In this document: piece after piece, positions 33,446-45,299 of the stretch | Layout of the letters: each line of letters starts with the position of its first letter | Numbering within the stretch: position 1 is the stretch's first letter | DNA from: Tenrec ecaudatus | Lineage: Eukaryota; Chordata; Mammalia; Afrosoricida; Tenrecidae | NCBI RefSeq assembly: GCF_050624435.1 | Contig: NC_134540.1 | Coordinates: 107,785,739 to 107,849,738, forward strand | Direction of reading: 5' to 3' | Length of the DNA: 64,000 bases | The notes under the pieces: generated by a model | What the model was told of the DNA's origin: nothing | Seen by the model: the letters and a program-made list of their open reading frames with translations, nothing else | Database searches by the model: none | Translations under genes and position numbers: made by a program

Positions 33446-34684
33446 ATCCAGTGTGACTTTTAATTGGTATACTTGATATTTTTCAATAAAAATGTTTTAA
33501 AAAGTGAAACTTCTTTCTCTTTGCCTTTTGACTACAAAACCTGACTAAAGGAGTTCTTGAAAAAAGAGTCAGTCAGTGCCTTTCCAGTTTTAGATCTGCG
33601 TGTTGGACTATTCTTGGTTTCTCTTATTTACTACTTGGGGGGGGTGTCAACTTAAGAAAACATTGGCTCTCTGACCAGCATGTCAGCAATGTCCTGCCAG
33701 TCCCTTCCATGGGCTTGTCTGTCCCTAGTAGCCCCGGGCTCTGAGTACTCAGTCCAGCAGGCATGGTGCTGCATATGAATGTAACCGCTTCCCACCCAAA
33801 AAGACATTTCGTTTATTATTTTTAAAATATTTTCTTTGGGCTCCTTTAATCCTTGGGGATATTTGTTTGATGAATAGCAAATAAATTCCCTAGCCAGACT
33901 GTTGTTATAAATAACCATGGCATTAATTCAAACCATTTGCCTTGGAAATCTTTTTTTGGAGGGGTGGGGGAGGGGAGGTAATTTAACCTCAACATTTGGG
34001 ATGTTATTTTACTTAAAATAACTACAACATCCATCATTTTTTCCTACAGTTTTTTTTCTTGTGTCAATTTCCTAATGAGAGGCTGGGTCCCTTCAGTCCC
34101 TTTGGTTTCCATGGTCCCAATTTCATGTGTTTATTCTGGTTTGCTAGAATAAAACAGAAGAAAAGGGCAATGACCCATTTTTATTGGGGTCTATTCTAAT
34201 TAGAGGATGACTACTTAAAATTTGATCCCCAACCAAAAGTTACTGTGTGTCAAAAAACCAGACTCAGGGCAAGTCTTTAAAATGATCAGTTAGAAAACAT
34301 TCAGAGAGTCAGATGTTTCCAAACGATGGATATTTCTTCACAGCTGCAGGTATTTTCAAAGCTATGATTATTTTCACCCATGTAGAACTGACCCTGCCTG
34401 CTGCCTGCCATTCTTTGCCTAGAACCAGGAACGGAGTAACACATTAATAATGGACTAAAGTTTCTGGAATGGCTCATGCATCTGTAAGAGTATGTTTGAA
34501 CCTATAGTCTATGACTTTGAGATCAGACGAATCAATGTAGTGAAGTCATGTCTTTCTGAGGTGCCACCGGATGGCCAGGAGAAGAGGATATACTTCCTAT
34601 TAGACTTTTGATCTCTGTCACGGGAAGTTGTATTTTGAGTCTGCAGAAAGGCCCCCTAAAATGACTTGGCTCAGTTGGCTTGCC
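33446..34684. other. No recognised gene or repeat
   Basis: A G-rich run at 33957-33980 and otherwise ordinary intergenic-like sequence. Confidence 0.4.
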
Positions 34685-34856
34685 ATTGTTTGGTTAAATA
34701 GGTGTCAAGCCTCTCTTTCCCTCTCTTGTAAAATGGAAACAACAGTAAAATCTGCATCATTGGGTGCTTGTGGGGATTTGATTCAACAATAATCCACAGA
34801 TGCGCTTCCACCATGCAGATTCGCAGCAAACACCAAATAAATGTTGCTGGGTGCAC
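34685..34856 (+). repeat. MIR-like SINE
   Basis: 'ccctctcttgtaaaatggaa', 'gcttgtggggatttgattca' and the end 'ccaaataaatgttgctg' correspond to the MIR core and 3' end. Confidence 0.75.
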
Positions 34857-35154
34857 TTACTCTTTTTGTTTTCATCATTAGATCTGCACTTTGGCCTTTT
34901 GTTTAAATTCTTCGCTCTCAGGGGCATTGTTCAGAACTAAAGCGTGGTAGTTAGATTTCATGTTAACTTGAACATGTATGAAAGTGTATGGGAAGAGCCC
35001 AACCTGTAAATCAGGTAGCAGCGTGATGCTATCTCACGGAAGGTCTGAACTTTTTAAAGGGAAAAATCTGTGAGATCTCTCTCTAATACGGGGAATTCCC
35101 TGAATTATCCTAGTACCTATTGACCCAGCTCAGAACGATAATTACACTAAGTTA

Positions 35155-35520
35155 ACCAGAACCTAACCAGAACCTGACCAATTGAAGAGGAAAATATTTG
35201 ACCCTGTGATCTGTGCACACTGCCTGCTGATTTCATGGATGACCTGACTTGATTTGACTTTGCTTATGGATGCAGACTCACAATGTTTCAACTGGAATTT
35301 TTTTTTGTTCTCATCAAAGAACACACTTGATTCCTCAGAGGACTGGGTTGATAGAAATGGACAGTTTAGAAATTGGATGCCCCAAATTGGGGGAAGATAA
35401 AAATATGAAGAAGTTGGCTTCCATACCTTGATGGGTGGGAGAAGATGTTAACAGGATTATAACATTAGGGTGTAGGTCTTCACAAAACTGCAATTGTCAG
35501 GCATAAAATGTTTTTGTTTT
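35155..35520 (+). repeat. Unclassified interspersed repeat, copy B
   Basis: Partner of 29640-29990. It contains 'ccagaacctgaccaattgaa', 'tttgcttatggatgcagact', 'cctcagaggactgggttgat' and 'gaagaagttggcttcc'. Here it precedes an LTR in the opposite relative orientation to copy A, so it is not simply the inside of that LTR's provirus. Confidence 0.6.
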
Positions 35521-35598
35521 GTTCACTTATAGAATATCAAGTTTAAATGGTGCTGGTACATTTTCAGTTGTATGTGTCGGTTGCATTAGGTTATGTAC

Positions 35599-36061
35599 TG
35601 TGTTAGACAGGGTTGACTGGAAACAAATCCAGAGACACTCATATATGTATAAAAAAGAGCTATATATGAAGAAGTACTTGTATATCAAGAGAACAACCCA
35701 GCCAGTCCCGCTCAAGTCCGTAAGTTCAATACTTGTCCATAAGTCCCTCTTCAGACTCACGAAGCCACGTACAATGATGCAGAATGCAGGAACATCATAG
35801 GCTGGTGGGTGCAAAGTCTTGTGGATCAACTGGCAATGTAAATCTCCAGGGCTCAGGCAGCCATCAGGATCAACAATCCGGAAGGTGAAAGTAGAGAGAA
35901 AGTAGGGGTTTGGGTTGGGGTATGGTGCAGGCAGCCTCCAGAGTGCCATTTTTTTTCGGTCCCACCGCCAAAGGAGGTCATCAAACTAAGACCTGATTGA
36001 TGGGCTAAACTCCACCCATATCTTCTTACAGGTGCCATTTTGGAACAAAAAACCTGTCACA
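35599..36061 (+). mobile_element. ERVL-like solo LTR (variant)
   Basis: Starts tgtgttagacagggttgact; TATA-like 'tatgtataaaaaagagcta'. Carries 'atgatgcagaatgcaggaac' and 'cctgattgatgggctaaact', and ends near 'aaaacctgtcaca'. No clear target duplication. Confidence 0.75.
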
Positions 36062-36123
36062 AGCATAAATATGATTTTATTATTGTCTTCAGTGATTATA
36101 TATCCTTAAAAAGTTGTGTAAAA

Positions 36124-36223
36124 GAGAATGATGATGGCAACAAATATGCAAATGTGCTTGACACAATGTATGTATGTATGGATCGTGATAAGTATTGTAG
36201 GAACCCCTAATAAAATGATATAA
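36124..36223 (+). mobile_element. 100-bp L1 3' tail insertion
   Basis: It contains 'aatgtgcttgacacaatgta', 'gatcgtgataagtattgtag' and the A-rich end 'aataaaatgatata'. aaaaagttgtgtaaa occurs on both sides (36108-36122 approximately, and 36224-36238) as a perfect 15-bp duplication. Confidence 0.9.
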
Positions 36224-36264
36224 AAAAAGTTGTGTAAAGGTGTCAAATTGACAAAAGGATGGTC

Positions 36265-36800
36265 TGTGATGGCTAGGGATTATGTCAACTAGACACTCCT
36301 GGGAAAGGTAGGCTGGAACCCAACCTACCAATTGGGTCACAGTCTAAAGTCACCTTGTTGGTGTCATAAGCCTTTTTGTATAAGTAGTTCAAGTAGGTGT
36401 GGATTTGTCGTCTTGAGAAGTACATATACCTGTCTTAAGCCTCCATAAAGGTAGGAGACACTAGGAATTTCCTTTTCTCAGCCCCTTCACCTTCCTGCTT
36501 TCTGGAATTCTGCCTATCTCCATGTGGGCCACCTGACCCTGAGAGTTGTTAGCACCCTGCCATGTTTCCACTGACTTTGGATGCATGTGACTTTGCACCT
36601 ACCAGCCTGTGATCTTCTTGTATACCACTGCCCCTTCCTGCATCATCTGCCTACACACATCTGAGTAGGGCCCTGTCTAGCCTTGAATGTATAGATTTGA
36701 TTTAGGTTGGGCTGGAATGCCTTTTTGATAGAAAATTATTTTTGATATAAAGCACTTTCTTATACATATGTAAGTGCCATTGGATTTGTTTCTTTCAACA
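36265..36800 (-). mobile_element. ERVL-like LTR (diverged subfamily)
   Basis: The plus-strand start 'tgtgatggctagggattatg' and end 'cttatacatatgtaagtgcc' to 'ggatttgtttctttcaaca' show family ends. The middle is longer and different ('ttggtgtcataagccttt', 'ccagcctgtgatcttcttgt'). Confidence 0.65.
36386..36452 (+). repeat. 67-bp duplicated segment, copy 1
   Basis: Identical apart from one base to 36856-36922, at a spacing of exactly 470 bp. It lies inside the LTR at 36265-36800. Confidence 0.95.
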
Positions 36801-36855
36801 AATACATAAGGCAAGACTCTAAGCTTCAAGTGAAATCTTCATGTTAGAAGAAATC

Positions 36856-36922
36856 AGTTCAAGGAGGTGTGGATTTGTCGTCTTGAGAAGTACATATACC
36901 TGTCTTAAGCCTCCATAAAGGT
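36856..36922 (+). repeat. 67-bp duplicated segment, copy 2
   Basis: Near-identical partner of 36386-36452, placed just outside the LTR; different sequence on both flanks. Confidence 0.95.
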
Positions 36923-38089
36923 CAGCATCTTCAAGCCTGAAAGCACAGGCTCCTCTGGGCCACATGGGACACAGAAGGCATCTACTCCACCTGAATTTTG
37001 CTCATATGTCCAATTAGTTGAAGTGTGATCATTATATAGATCATTAAAAACACTAGGCTTCGCTGGCCTTGAAAAATAGCAAAAAGGCAAAGGAAGAAAA
37101 ATCTACCACAAAATATAAAACGCTGAAAGGAGATACAACATACTCACATAGCCAGAGTCTCTCTTAATCCTTCTCTCAAGAAAAACTGTTGAGATCGGTG
37201 GACAGCTTTCAGCAGCTTAAGCTCTGGTACTCTCCAAAGGAATGGAAACCTCTGATAATTATATCTCTGCTTCTCACAGGGAGGAATTGGCACAAAAAAT
37301 CCCATAAAAAGTCATGAATTCTGTGCTGCCCGGCAGGAGGCCTGTGGACCCAGCCACTCGTCTCCACTCTCCAGACATTAGCAGTGAGCTGACAGTCCCT
37401 TCCTTCTTGTTCCCTGATAATTAGCAACCACTGCTCCTGTAACATAATTGGGAATGTTGAGTTTGAACTTGGGCAGGAAGCCTTATAGGTTCTGAGCTCT
37501 GGGGCAGAGGAGAACCTGATCCACTCATAGCATGCCAGCCAGATAGGGGTCTCTGTAGACTGGCTCCAAATTCTTGGATGGAATGCATAAGGACTAGACT
37601 GTGGCAGAACTTTCCTGGAGCACCAGTAGGATGAATTGGCAATAGGGCTAGGTGCAGAACTGGGAGGGCATGTGTTAGGGGATTTAATCAACAGAGCAAT
37701 GATGGAGTATTTCTCCACAGGTCCAGGATTCAAAGTGTTAGCATCTACCTGCCTGAAGGCCCATGTTCAAATAGAAACAGGGCCCAGCTCTGACATAAAG
37801 GACTATCAAGAATAATGTCAGCATGCAATGTCGGGAATAGTCTCTTCTCTCCCATGTCATGCTAATCTGGCCAATCAATGCCTGTTACGCCTCGGTGTCA
37901 TGAGAACCTGCTTCAAAACTTTGACAATGACAATATATGATTGTGTTCTACCTCAGCTCACACTGGCAGTAGACCACTGCCAAACTGCCTGGACACTCTT
38001 GATTGCTCAGGTTTCATGAAAAGGGCAAGAGGATTGCTTAGTAGTCGGAAACAAATATAAAAAATAAACAATAACACCATGTCTCAAAA
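36923..38089. other. Unclassified; long minus-strand open frame
   Basis: A 174-codon frame lies at 37209-37733 on the minus strand (begins MNPGPVEKYSIIALL). It has no domain I recognise and no neighbours that suggest expression. It may be an unrecognised LTR or leader sequence. Confidence 0.35.
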
Positions 38090-40235
38090 ATAGCAGTCAA
38101 TCTCTGCGCAATTGTGAAAGCAAAAGAACACAACCCAATTAACCGGGACGCAGACAGACGTGAACCCAGAGGAGCTCCTGGAGGAGGAGGAGGCCTGGAT
38201 CCCATGAGGGAGATTATAGCGATGATATCCAGTTACTTTAAGTGACTGGAGAGAAAAATGGATAGAAATGAGGGAGCAACAGAAGTGACTATACAGGAGC
38301 TCAGGAGAGCTCTAAAAGATCATCCTGACAAGGTTAAAGAAAATCTAGAGATAAGTTAACAACAGAATTACAACTTGTCTCTGATAAATAGAGATGCAGG
38401 ATTTTCAATAACATTCTAGCCAACCGACTTCAACAAAGCATCAAAATATAACACGTCATGATCAAATAAGATCCATGCCAGATATGTAAGAATGGCTTAA
38501 TATCAGAAAAACAATCAATGTAATTCACCACATAAACAAAGAGAAGAACCGTATGTTTATATCAAGAGATCCAGAGAAGGCACTTGATAAAATGCAACAT
38601 TTATTCTTGATGCAAACACTCATAAAATAGAAATTGAAAGGAAATTCCTCAACAGAACACAGGCTATATATGCAAAACCAACTCCCAGCATCTCACTTCG
38701 TGGAAAGAAATTTAAAACATTCCCCTTTGAACAGGAACTAGAGGGTTGTCTTTGTCGTCACTCTTATTTAATATAGTTCTGGAAGTCTTAGCAAGAACTA
38801 AAAGACAACAAAAACAAATGAACGGTATCCATATATGCACAGAAGAAACAAATCTCTCTCTGTTTCCATATTGTACATTCATCCAGAGAAAATGACAAGG
38901 ATTATATTTAAAAACTGCTGGAGCTAATTGAAATATTTGGCAGCATAGCAGTCTATAAGATGTATATTAAAGAAGATGATATTAAAAATATACCAAAAGA
39001 ACACGACCATTTACAATAACTGCAGGAGGATAATATATTTAAGAATAAACCGTACCACAGAAACAAAAAGTTTATGCAAGGAAAACTACAAAATTCTTCT
39101 ACAGGAAATCAAAAGAGACACAAATAGAACAGGGTACCATGCTCTTGGACAGGTCGACTAAATATAGTGAAGTTGTCAATATTACCAAACACACTTTACA
39201 AAGTCAATATAATTCCAATACAATTCTTCAAAGAAATGGAAAAACTAGCCCCAACTTTAAATGGAAAGGAATCTAGGAAAAATAAAACACTATTAAAGAG
39301 AAATTAGGACCATGGTAATTAAAGCAGCTTGCTACTTGAATGACAGACATAAATTGACCAATGGATTAGAATTAAGAATTCAGAAATACAACCAAGTACC
39401 TATAAAGATAAAGAACTAAAACATATAAGTGGGGGAAAAGACAGCCTTTTCAATAAATGTTCCTCGAAAAAATTGGATATAGGCTCACAAAAGAATGAAA
39501 CAGAACTCATAGCTCATGTCATGTACAAAAAACAAACTCAAGATGGATCAAACACCTAAATATAAGCCCACAACCATTAATATGTTGCTGATGGCACTGC
39601 AGAACTGTCCAACCACTACAGAAGTCAGTCCGGCATGTCCTTAAACAAATGCAAATACAGTTTCCTTATGTTCCTACAGGCCCTCTACTGGGTTTATACC
39701 CTAAAAAAATAAAGAACGAAACACAGACATATAAATACACTGATGTTTATTGCAGCAATTTCCATAAGAGCAAAAAGATGGAAACACCAAGAACTCTGCT
39801 TATAGAATCCTGGATAAAGAAACTCTGGTACATTCATACAATGAAATATTACGAATCAATAAACATCAAGGGAAATTCTCTTAAACATCACAAGACATCC
39901 GCAAAACCAGAGAACCCTATTCTTAGTGAAATTAGTTAGTCTTATAAAACAATGAATGACACCATCATTATGCAGAAATGCAAGAAAAAGAATGGTTTTC
40001 ACACCAAAGGATAAGCCCTAGAAGACTCTGAGGAGGTCAGGGATAGGGGTGGGGGCAGGGAGAGGGGAGGGAGAGGAGATTATGGAGGGAGAGAGAGAGG
40101 TTAGAAGGGGCAGGGGAAATAACCCATTTATGGGGGGTTTAATGGGGGTATTACTGCTGATTTTATTTGATGCGATGGCTGTGCAATTACACAGAGCATG
40201 GTTTTCTTTTAAAACCAAATTAAATAAATAAAGCT
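38090..40235 (+). mobile_element. L1, internally deleted, with short 3'UTR
   Basis: A 5'-side piece (38160-38360; 'gaggaggaggaggcctggat', 'cctgacaaggttaaagaaaa') is followed by a jump into the RT domain at about 38400 and then sequence to the poly(A)-like end 'taaataaataaagc'. ORF2 blocks seen at 38410-38800 include 'ataacattctagccaaccga', the LEVL(A)R block after 'cttatttaatatagttctgg', and the C-terminal frame 39649-39939 with WIKKLWYIHTMKYYES. The 3'UTR is short and GA-rich (40030-40130), unlike the 2.4 kb kind elsewhere. Frames are broken. Confidence 0.8.
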
Positions 40236-40359
40236 GAAAGGAAAACACACAAAGCAAGAGTGAAGAAGAGTGAAGGCTCACAGCCCTAAAAACCTTCTCA
40301 GATCTAAACATTGGTCTGAGTAGCTAAAAAAGGAGGAAAAGTTAAACTGAAATGGAATT

Positions 40360-40503
40360 GGATTCTTATGGGACATACAAGTTCACTTAAAAATATTTAA
40401 AAATGGAAATACGGTGCAAGGACATTGGATTGGATTCTCACAGGACATACAAGTTCATTTAAAAGTATTTTAAAAATGGAAATACTGTGAAAGGACATTG
40501 GTG
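40360..40503 (+). repeat. 72-bp tandem duplication
   Basis: Two diverged units: 'ggattcttatgggacataca' (first) and 'ggattctcacaggacataca' (second), spaced 72 bp. Each ends in 'caaggacattgg' or 'gaaaggacattgg'. Confidence 0.85.
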
Positions 40504-40934
40504 CTTGAGAGTATTGTGGTTGTTTCCTGGAGAGCATTTAATATAGACACAGGTGATATCCTGGTTACTTCCTCTGTGGCAAACACTACTGAACAATTCC
40601 TCTTTGCTAAGTGCTGATAGGAGTCCAACCTTTCCTCTTGGGTTTGGGAATTGAGCAGAGCAAAGGAACAAATATGTCTGCTCTTATTTTATCTGCAAAT
40701 AGTCACATTGCTAGGGCCCTGAGTTTCTGTTAGCTGTTATTTATCCTTATTTTCAGAAAACACAGATTTATATCCTGATTTTATCACAGACTATATCTTT
40801 TTTATGAAGTATCTGAGAGGCCTGGCATTTCCCAGGACACAATTCAAAACAGTATTTTTTTAATGCAGTTTGGATGATCTGTGATATGAATTTCTAAAAG
40901 TAGTAGCTATGGTCTGTGAAGAGAATTATTCTGG
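40504..40934. other. No recognised gene or repeat
   Basis: Ordinary AT-rich sequence. Confidence 0.4.
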
Positions 40935-42640
40935 GTGAGGAATCTACACGTTGCTTTCCTGGGGTTTGAGTGTCTGGGTAAATTCTCTAGGTTTAATTCA
41001 TTGTCCACATACCAGGCTTCTCTTGGGATTCCTTGAGACTCAGACCCCACCTCCATATCCACTTCGTACAGCTGTTTTCTGCTTCTCCTTCCTCAGTAAC
41101 CATGACTTTTCAGTCTTAAGTGGTCGTGGTACAAGTGTGCCTCAGGTGGAGTCCAGTTCACCCAGTGGTGTTTTCACATTGGATCTCACTGATGCAGCCT
41201 CTGGAGCATACCTTGTGCCCCACAGATCCAGGAGTCAATGCCCCAGCATTCCATGGGTCCCTAGGATGCGCCCAAAAGCCCATGCCAACGTGGCCCATTT
41301 GGTGCATACCACCAGGGAGACTCCCTTCCTAGTCCCCCCATATTCCCTCATACCCCCCCACACACCAGAGGCATTTCCAGTCCTATTTCCCCCCACCTGG
41401 AGGTCGTTCCTCCCACTTTTCCTACCAACAGTCATGCACTTGTGCTCTCTCAGATATGCTTGCTTCCTTTCCCCTCTCCTGACTTGACCTTCCCATCAGT
41501 GTCTCTCATCCCTCTGATAGGACACCAGTGAGGAGCAGGGAGTAACCTCACCATTGCATTGCATGGGAACTACTCAGAAGACCACATCCCTTCCACCTCC
41601 CTTGACAATTTGACTCCAGCTGATGTGAGGTGCCCTTCATCAAGCTGACCTTTCAGATACATCCCCAGACAGAATATATGCCCAGTAATGGTATTGCTGG
41701 AGCATAGGATATTTCTATTGCCATCTCTTTTAGGAATTTCCATATCGTTTTCCACAGTGGCTGTACATTTTAACAATTCTACCAGCAGTGAATAAGCATT
41801 CTACTCTCACTACAGCCTCACCAGCAATTGTTGTTCTCAGTTTTTGTTTTTTCAATGGGGCTATAGTGATAGGGGTTAAGTGGTATCTCATTTATTTTGA
41901 TCTGCATTTCCTAGATGGCTAGCGAACAAGAGCGTGTCCTCAGGTTTCATCTTTTGTGAATCGTCTGTTCATGTCCTTTGTCAACTTTCTTGTTGGGTTA
42001 TTTGTTTTTTTCTTGTTGTAGTATACCGTAGATTTTAGTAATTAATCCTGTCTGTTATGTTGTTGCTAAATATCTTTTCCCAGTCTGTGGGCTTTTGTTT
42101 TACTCTTTTAACAAAATATTTCCATGTACACAAGTGTTTGTTTCTAATAGGTCCCACTCATCTATTTTGTCTTCCACGGAGTGTGCTTCCCTTGTTATAT
42201 CTGGGAGCCCATGTATTCCCTTTACTAGGGCACTTAGATTTGTCCCAATTTTATTATTGATGATCCTGGAAGCTTTGGGTTTTACATTTAGGTCTCTGCT
42301 CCATCTTGAGGTTTTTATGCTTGGGGTGAGACATGGGTCTTGTTTCATTCTTCTGCAGATGGATATCCAGTTTTCCCAGCACTGATTGATGAAAGTAGGC
42401 TCATTGATGAAAGTAGGCATCTCATTCCCTTTTAATGCTTATTGGGTCTGTGTCCACAATCAGTTTTCTATAGGCAGATGTTTTCATTTCTGGATTTTTA
42501 TGTCCCGATCCATTGGTCTGTGGTTTTCTCCTCATATCAATACCAGGCTGTTTTGACAGTGTTGTAGGTTTTCAGGTCAGATAGTCCATAGCCACCTACT
42601 TTCTTCTCTTTTTGAAGAGTTTTTTTTTTTTTGCCTATCC
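40935..42640 (-). mobile_element. L1, 3' UTR and ORF2 C-terminal half, antisense
   Basis: 41640-42630 reads as the reverse of the L1 ORF2 C-terminus and RT thumb. Blocks include 'ggtattgctggagcatagga', 'ttccacagtggctgtacatt', 'catttcctagatggctagcg', 'tcttttcccagtctgtgggc' and 'tccatcttgaggtttttatg'. 40935-41640 is the corresponding short-type 3'UTR. The 178-codon plus frame at 40951-41487 is in this UTR and is not a gene. A small repeat of 'cattgatgaaagtaggc' lies at about 42386-42417. Confidence 0.8.
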
Positions 42641-42915
42641 TGCATCAGCCCCTCTTTAGATTCACTTAGTCACATGTAGTGATGCTGAATGCAGAAAGAT
42701 CACAGCTTGGTAGGTACAGAATCATGTGACCCCCAGGTCAGTAGAAACATGGCAGGACATCACCAGCTCTCAGAGTGCCCAGCAAGCAGAAAGCTAATGG
42801 GGGAGAAAGAGAAATGGGCCCCAGCATTCCCAATTATATGTAGGCCACTCTCAGAGGATACATCTTTAGCCTGTGACCTGATTGACAGGTTTAACTCTAC
42901 CCCTACCCAAGAGTG
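42641..42915 (+). mobile_element. Partial ERVL-like LTR
   Basis: 'cacatgtagtgatgctgaat' and 'tgtgacctgattgacaggtt' with 'taactctacccc' match the 3' two-thirds of the family. Confidence 0.6.
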
Positions 42916-43059
42916 GCTACCCTTTAAAAATATTGAGAATTATACCCAAAAGACCATGTGCATACACATACTAAAGGAAAGCCAAGTGACTCTTAGCGTT
43001 ACCTTGCTTACTTCTTATTTTCACCATGATAACAATGAACTCTGTACCTAACATCAAAA

Positions 43060-43222
43060 GTAAGATATGACAAAATAATAATCTATAAATTATCAAGGGC
43101 TCATGCGGGAGGGGGGAACAGGGAGGGAGGGGAAAAAATGAGGACCTGATGCAAAGGGCTTAAGTGGAGAGCAAATGCTTTGAAAATGATTGGGGCAAAG
43201 AATGTACAGATGTGCTTTATAC
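43060..43222 (+). mobile_element. L1 3'UTR terminal fragment
   Basis: 'aaaataataatctataaatt', 'aggacctgatgcaaagggct' and 'aatgtacagatgtgctttat' are nearly identical to 59830-59990. It breaks off at 'atacac' without the usual tail. Confidence 0.85.
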
Positions 43223-43250
43223 ACAGGTGTTATAAAATCTAACACCTGTG
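43222..43250. other. Perfect 11-bp inverted repeat
   Basis: cacaggtgtta at 43222-43232 and taacacctgtg at 43240-43250, 7-base loop. It begins exactly where the L1 fragment ends. Confidence 0.9.
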
Positions 43251-43259
43251 ATTGTTCTC

Positions 43260-43560
43260 CCTTTTGATCCATTTTAAAATTTCTCTAGGTTTTCTATTTT
43301 CTGTATTCCTTCCAACTGAGGTTTTTCTGTTTTATTTTATTATTGTTGTTAGCCTTTTTGACTCTTTGTTTTGAATTTTTGTATGTTTATCAGTACATGA
43401 AATCAAGTATGGGTAAATCTCTAGCTACAGTAACTTGATTAAGGGTTCCTTGGGGATATGGCAGGGGAGGCTGGGGGAAATGGGGAGCTAATAATACAAA
43501 GAAAATGTTCTAAATTATATATCTATATCCTACTTATTTGGAGATAAGAAGTGATAAGGT
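43260..43560 (+). mobile_element. L1-related 3' end fragment
   Basis: Similar in layout to 57880-58225: a T-rich part with 'ttttgtatgtttatcagtac', then a G-rich part and 'aaaatgttctaaattatat'. Confidence 0.45.
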
Positions 43561-43607
43561 CTCTTGAGTAGAGCAAGTCCATCAACAAACAAACAGACAA
43601 ACAAACA

Positions 43608-43812
43608 CAATCTCACTGCTATGAAATTGACTCTGACTCATAGCAACCATATAGGACAGGGTAGAGCTGCTCTTGTGGATTTCTGAGACCGGAACGCTTT
43701 ATGGGAGTAGAAAGCCTCAATTTTCTCCAGCGAAGCGGTTGATGACTTTGAACTGCTGATTGTACAGTTAACAGCCCAACCCATAACCACTAATGCCATT
43801 GGGCTCCTGAAC
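43608..43812 (-). repeat. AfroSINE-type SINE, antisense, well preserved
   Basis: 'ctctgactcatagcaaccat', 'ataggacagggtagagctgc', 'gagtagaaagcctcaatttt', 'actttgaactgctgattgta' and 'taaccactaatgccattggg' follow the reversed family sequence. Confidence 0.85.
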
Positions 43813-44084
43813 AAGTCCGTGGTGGGTTTTAAGTGAACTGGGCAGATTTTGTCAACATTTCAATTGCACATAGATAAGTAGGTGTTTTATTACAGTGTGG
43901 GCTTTGGTTTTATAGGTCTGGATTGGGACCTAGAAATCTGCAGTAAGTTCTCCGGTGATGCCAAGCACTTTGCTTTGAGTTACAAGGCTGTAAAGTGCCT
44001 GAAATGAAATTGAACCATTGGCTGGCACGTAGAGATGCAAACAGAGGCTGACAGCTGTGGTTTCAGGATATAGATTGAGGAGAC

Positions 44085-44230
44085 TTGGAATACAAGTAAA
44101 CTCTACCACTTTTTTAGCCAGGCACTTAAACTTTGTTACCCCTTTTTTTCTCTTTTTCTAGAGAGAGATGGAAATAACTATTATTGGGATGCTGAGAATT
44201 GCAATATGAAATATATCACGTGAAATGCAA
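44085..44230 (+). repeat. MIR-like SINE
   Basis: 'agccaggcacttaaactttg', then 'agatggaaataactattatt' and 'gggatgctgagaattgcaat'. Confidence 0.6.
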
Positions 44231-44244
44231 AATCTGCAAACTAT

Positions 44245-44445
44245 CAAGCAACAAATTGACATTCTTGAATTCTGATTCCTGGTGACTCTGTGTGTGATAA
44301 TAAACTGTGCTCCATATGATTTTCAAAGACTGAATATCAGGAAGTAGATTGCCAGGCTTTTCTTTCAAGATGCCTCAGGAAGGACTTACACTTATGGTCT
44401 TTCGGTCATTATCCATTTTCCCTCTACAGGGACTCCTAAAATGAG
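44245..44445 (-). repeat. AfroSINE-type SINE, antisense
   Basis: 'ttctgattcctggtgactct', 'caggaagtagattgccaggc' and 'ctctacagggactcc' place it in reverse order. Diverged. Confidence 0.6.
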
Positions 44446-44714
44446 ACATTATTAGGTTAAATGTAAATTTGGCATACTATCAACTACTAGATTTTAAGCT
44501 GGTTTAGTCTGTGTGTTCAGTTGTAATTGCAAGAAAGTTGTTGTTGGACCTAGACATGGGATTATGTGCTTGAGAACAGGGGTAGAAGATCTCTAAATTA
44601 TGTATGCAAGAAAGAAGGGGAATGAACCTGTGTTAGTACGAGCCTGAGAAGGGAAGCAAGGATTCACAGAAAGTATAGTAATAAGGAGAAGAGATACTTT
44701 CAATGAACCTAGAT

Positions 44715-44905
44715 ATAAGTCAAGGGGTCCTTATGGTACTGTCAGGTAAGGCCTGAACTTCTAACAACAAGGTAAGCAGTTCAAACCCGCCAGTCACTCT
44801 GGGTGAAAGTACAAACTATCTTCTCTCATAAAGAATTACAGCCTCTTGAACTCTATGTAGCGTTGCTATGAGTCAAAATGAACGCAATGGAGTGGTATTT
44901 TTAGA
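44715..44905 (+). repeat. AfroSINE-type SINE
   Basis: 'ggggtccttatggtactgtc', 'agcagttcaaacccgccagt' (B box), 'gaattacagcctcttgaact' and 'gttgctatgagtcaaaatga'. Confidence 0.75.
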
Positions 44906-45299
44906 TACAAGTCGGTCTATGTGATTGTGATAGGTTTTTTTTTTTGTGCCCACATGGCACCTGTAAGAAGATATGAGTGGAATTTAGCCTGTCAATCAGG
45001 TTGTTAACCTGATGCTTGATGACCTCCTTTGGAGGCGTGACTGAGATAAATGGCTCTCTGGAGGCTGGCCTGCCTCACTCTCTGCCTTCATCTTCTTTGA
45101 CAGCCACTCTTGAGTCCTGTGAGAGCCCTGAAGATGCCCACCACCACCACAAGACTTTGCTGTGATGCCCACCAGCCTGTGATGTTCCTTTACTCTGCAT
45201 CCATTAATGTGACTGTGTGAGACTGAAGAGGGACTTAAGAACTTGAGTTGGACTGGGATGGGATGTTTTCCTGATATAAAGCTCTTTCTTATACATATA

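Noticed and set aside
40951..41487. 178-codon plus-strand frame
   Set aside because: Falls in the antisense of an L1 3'UTR. Pro/Ser-rich, no domain.
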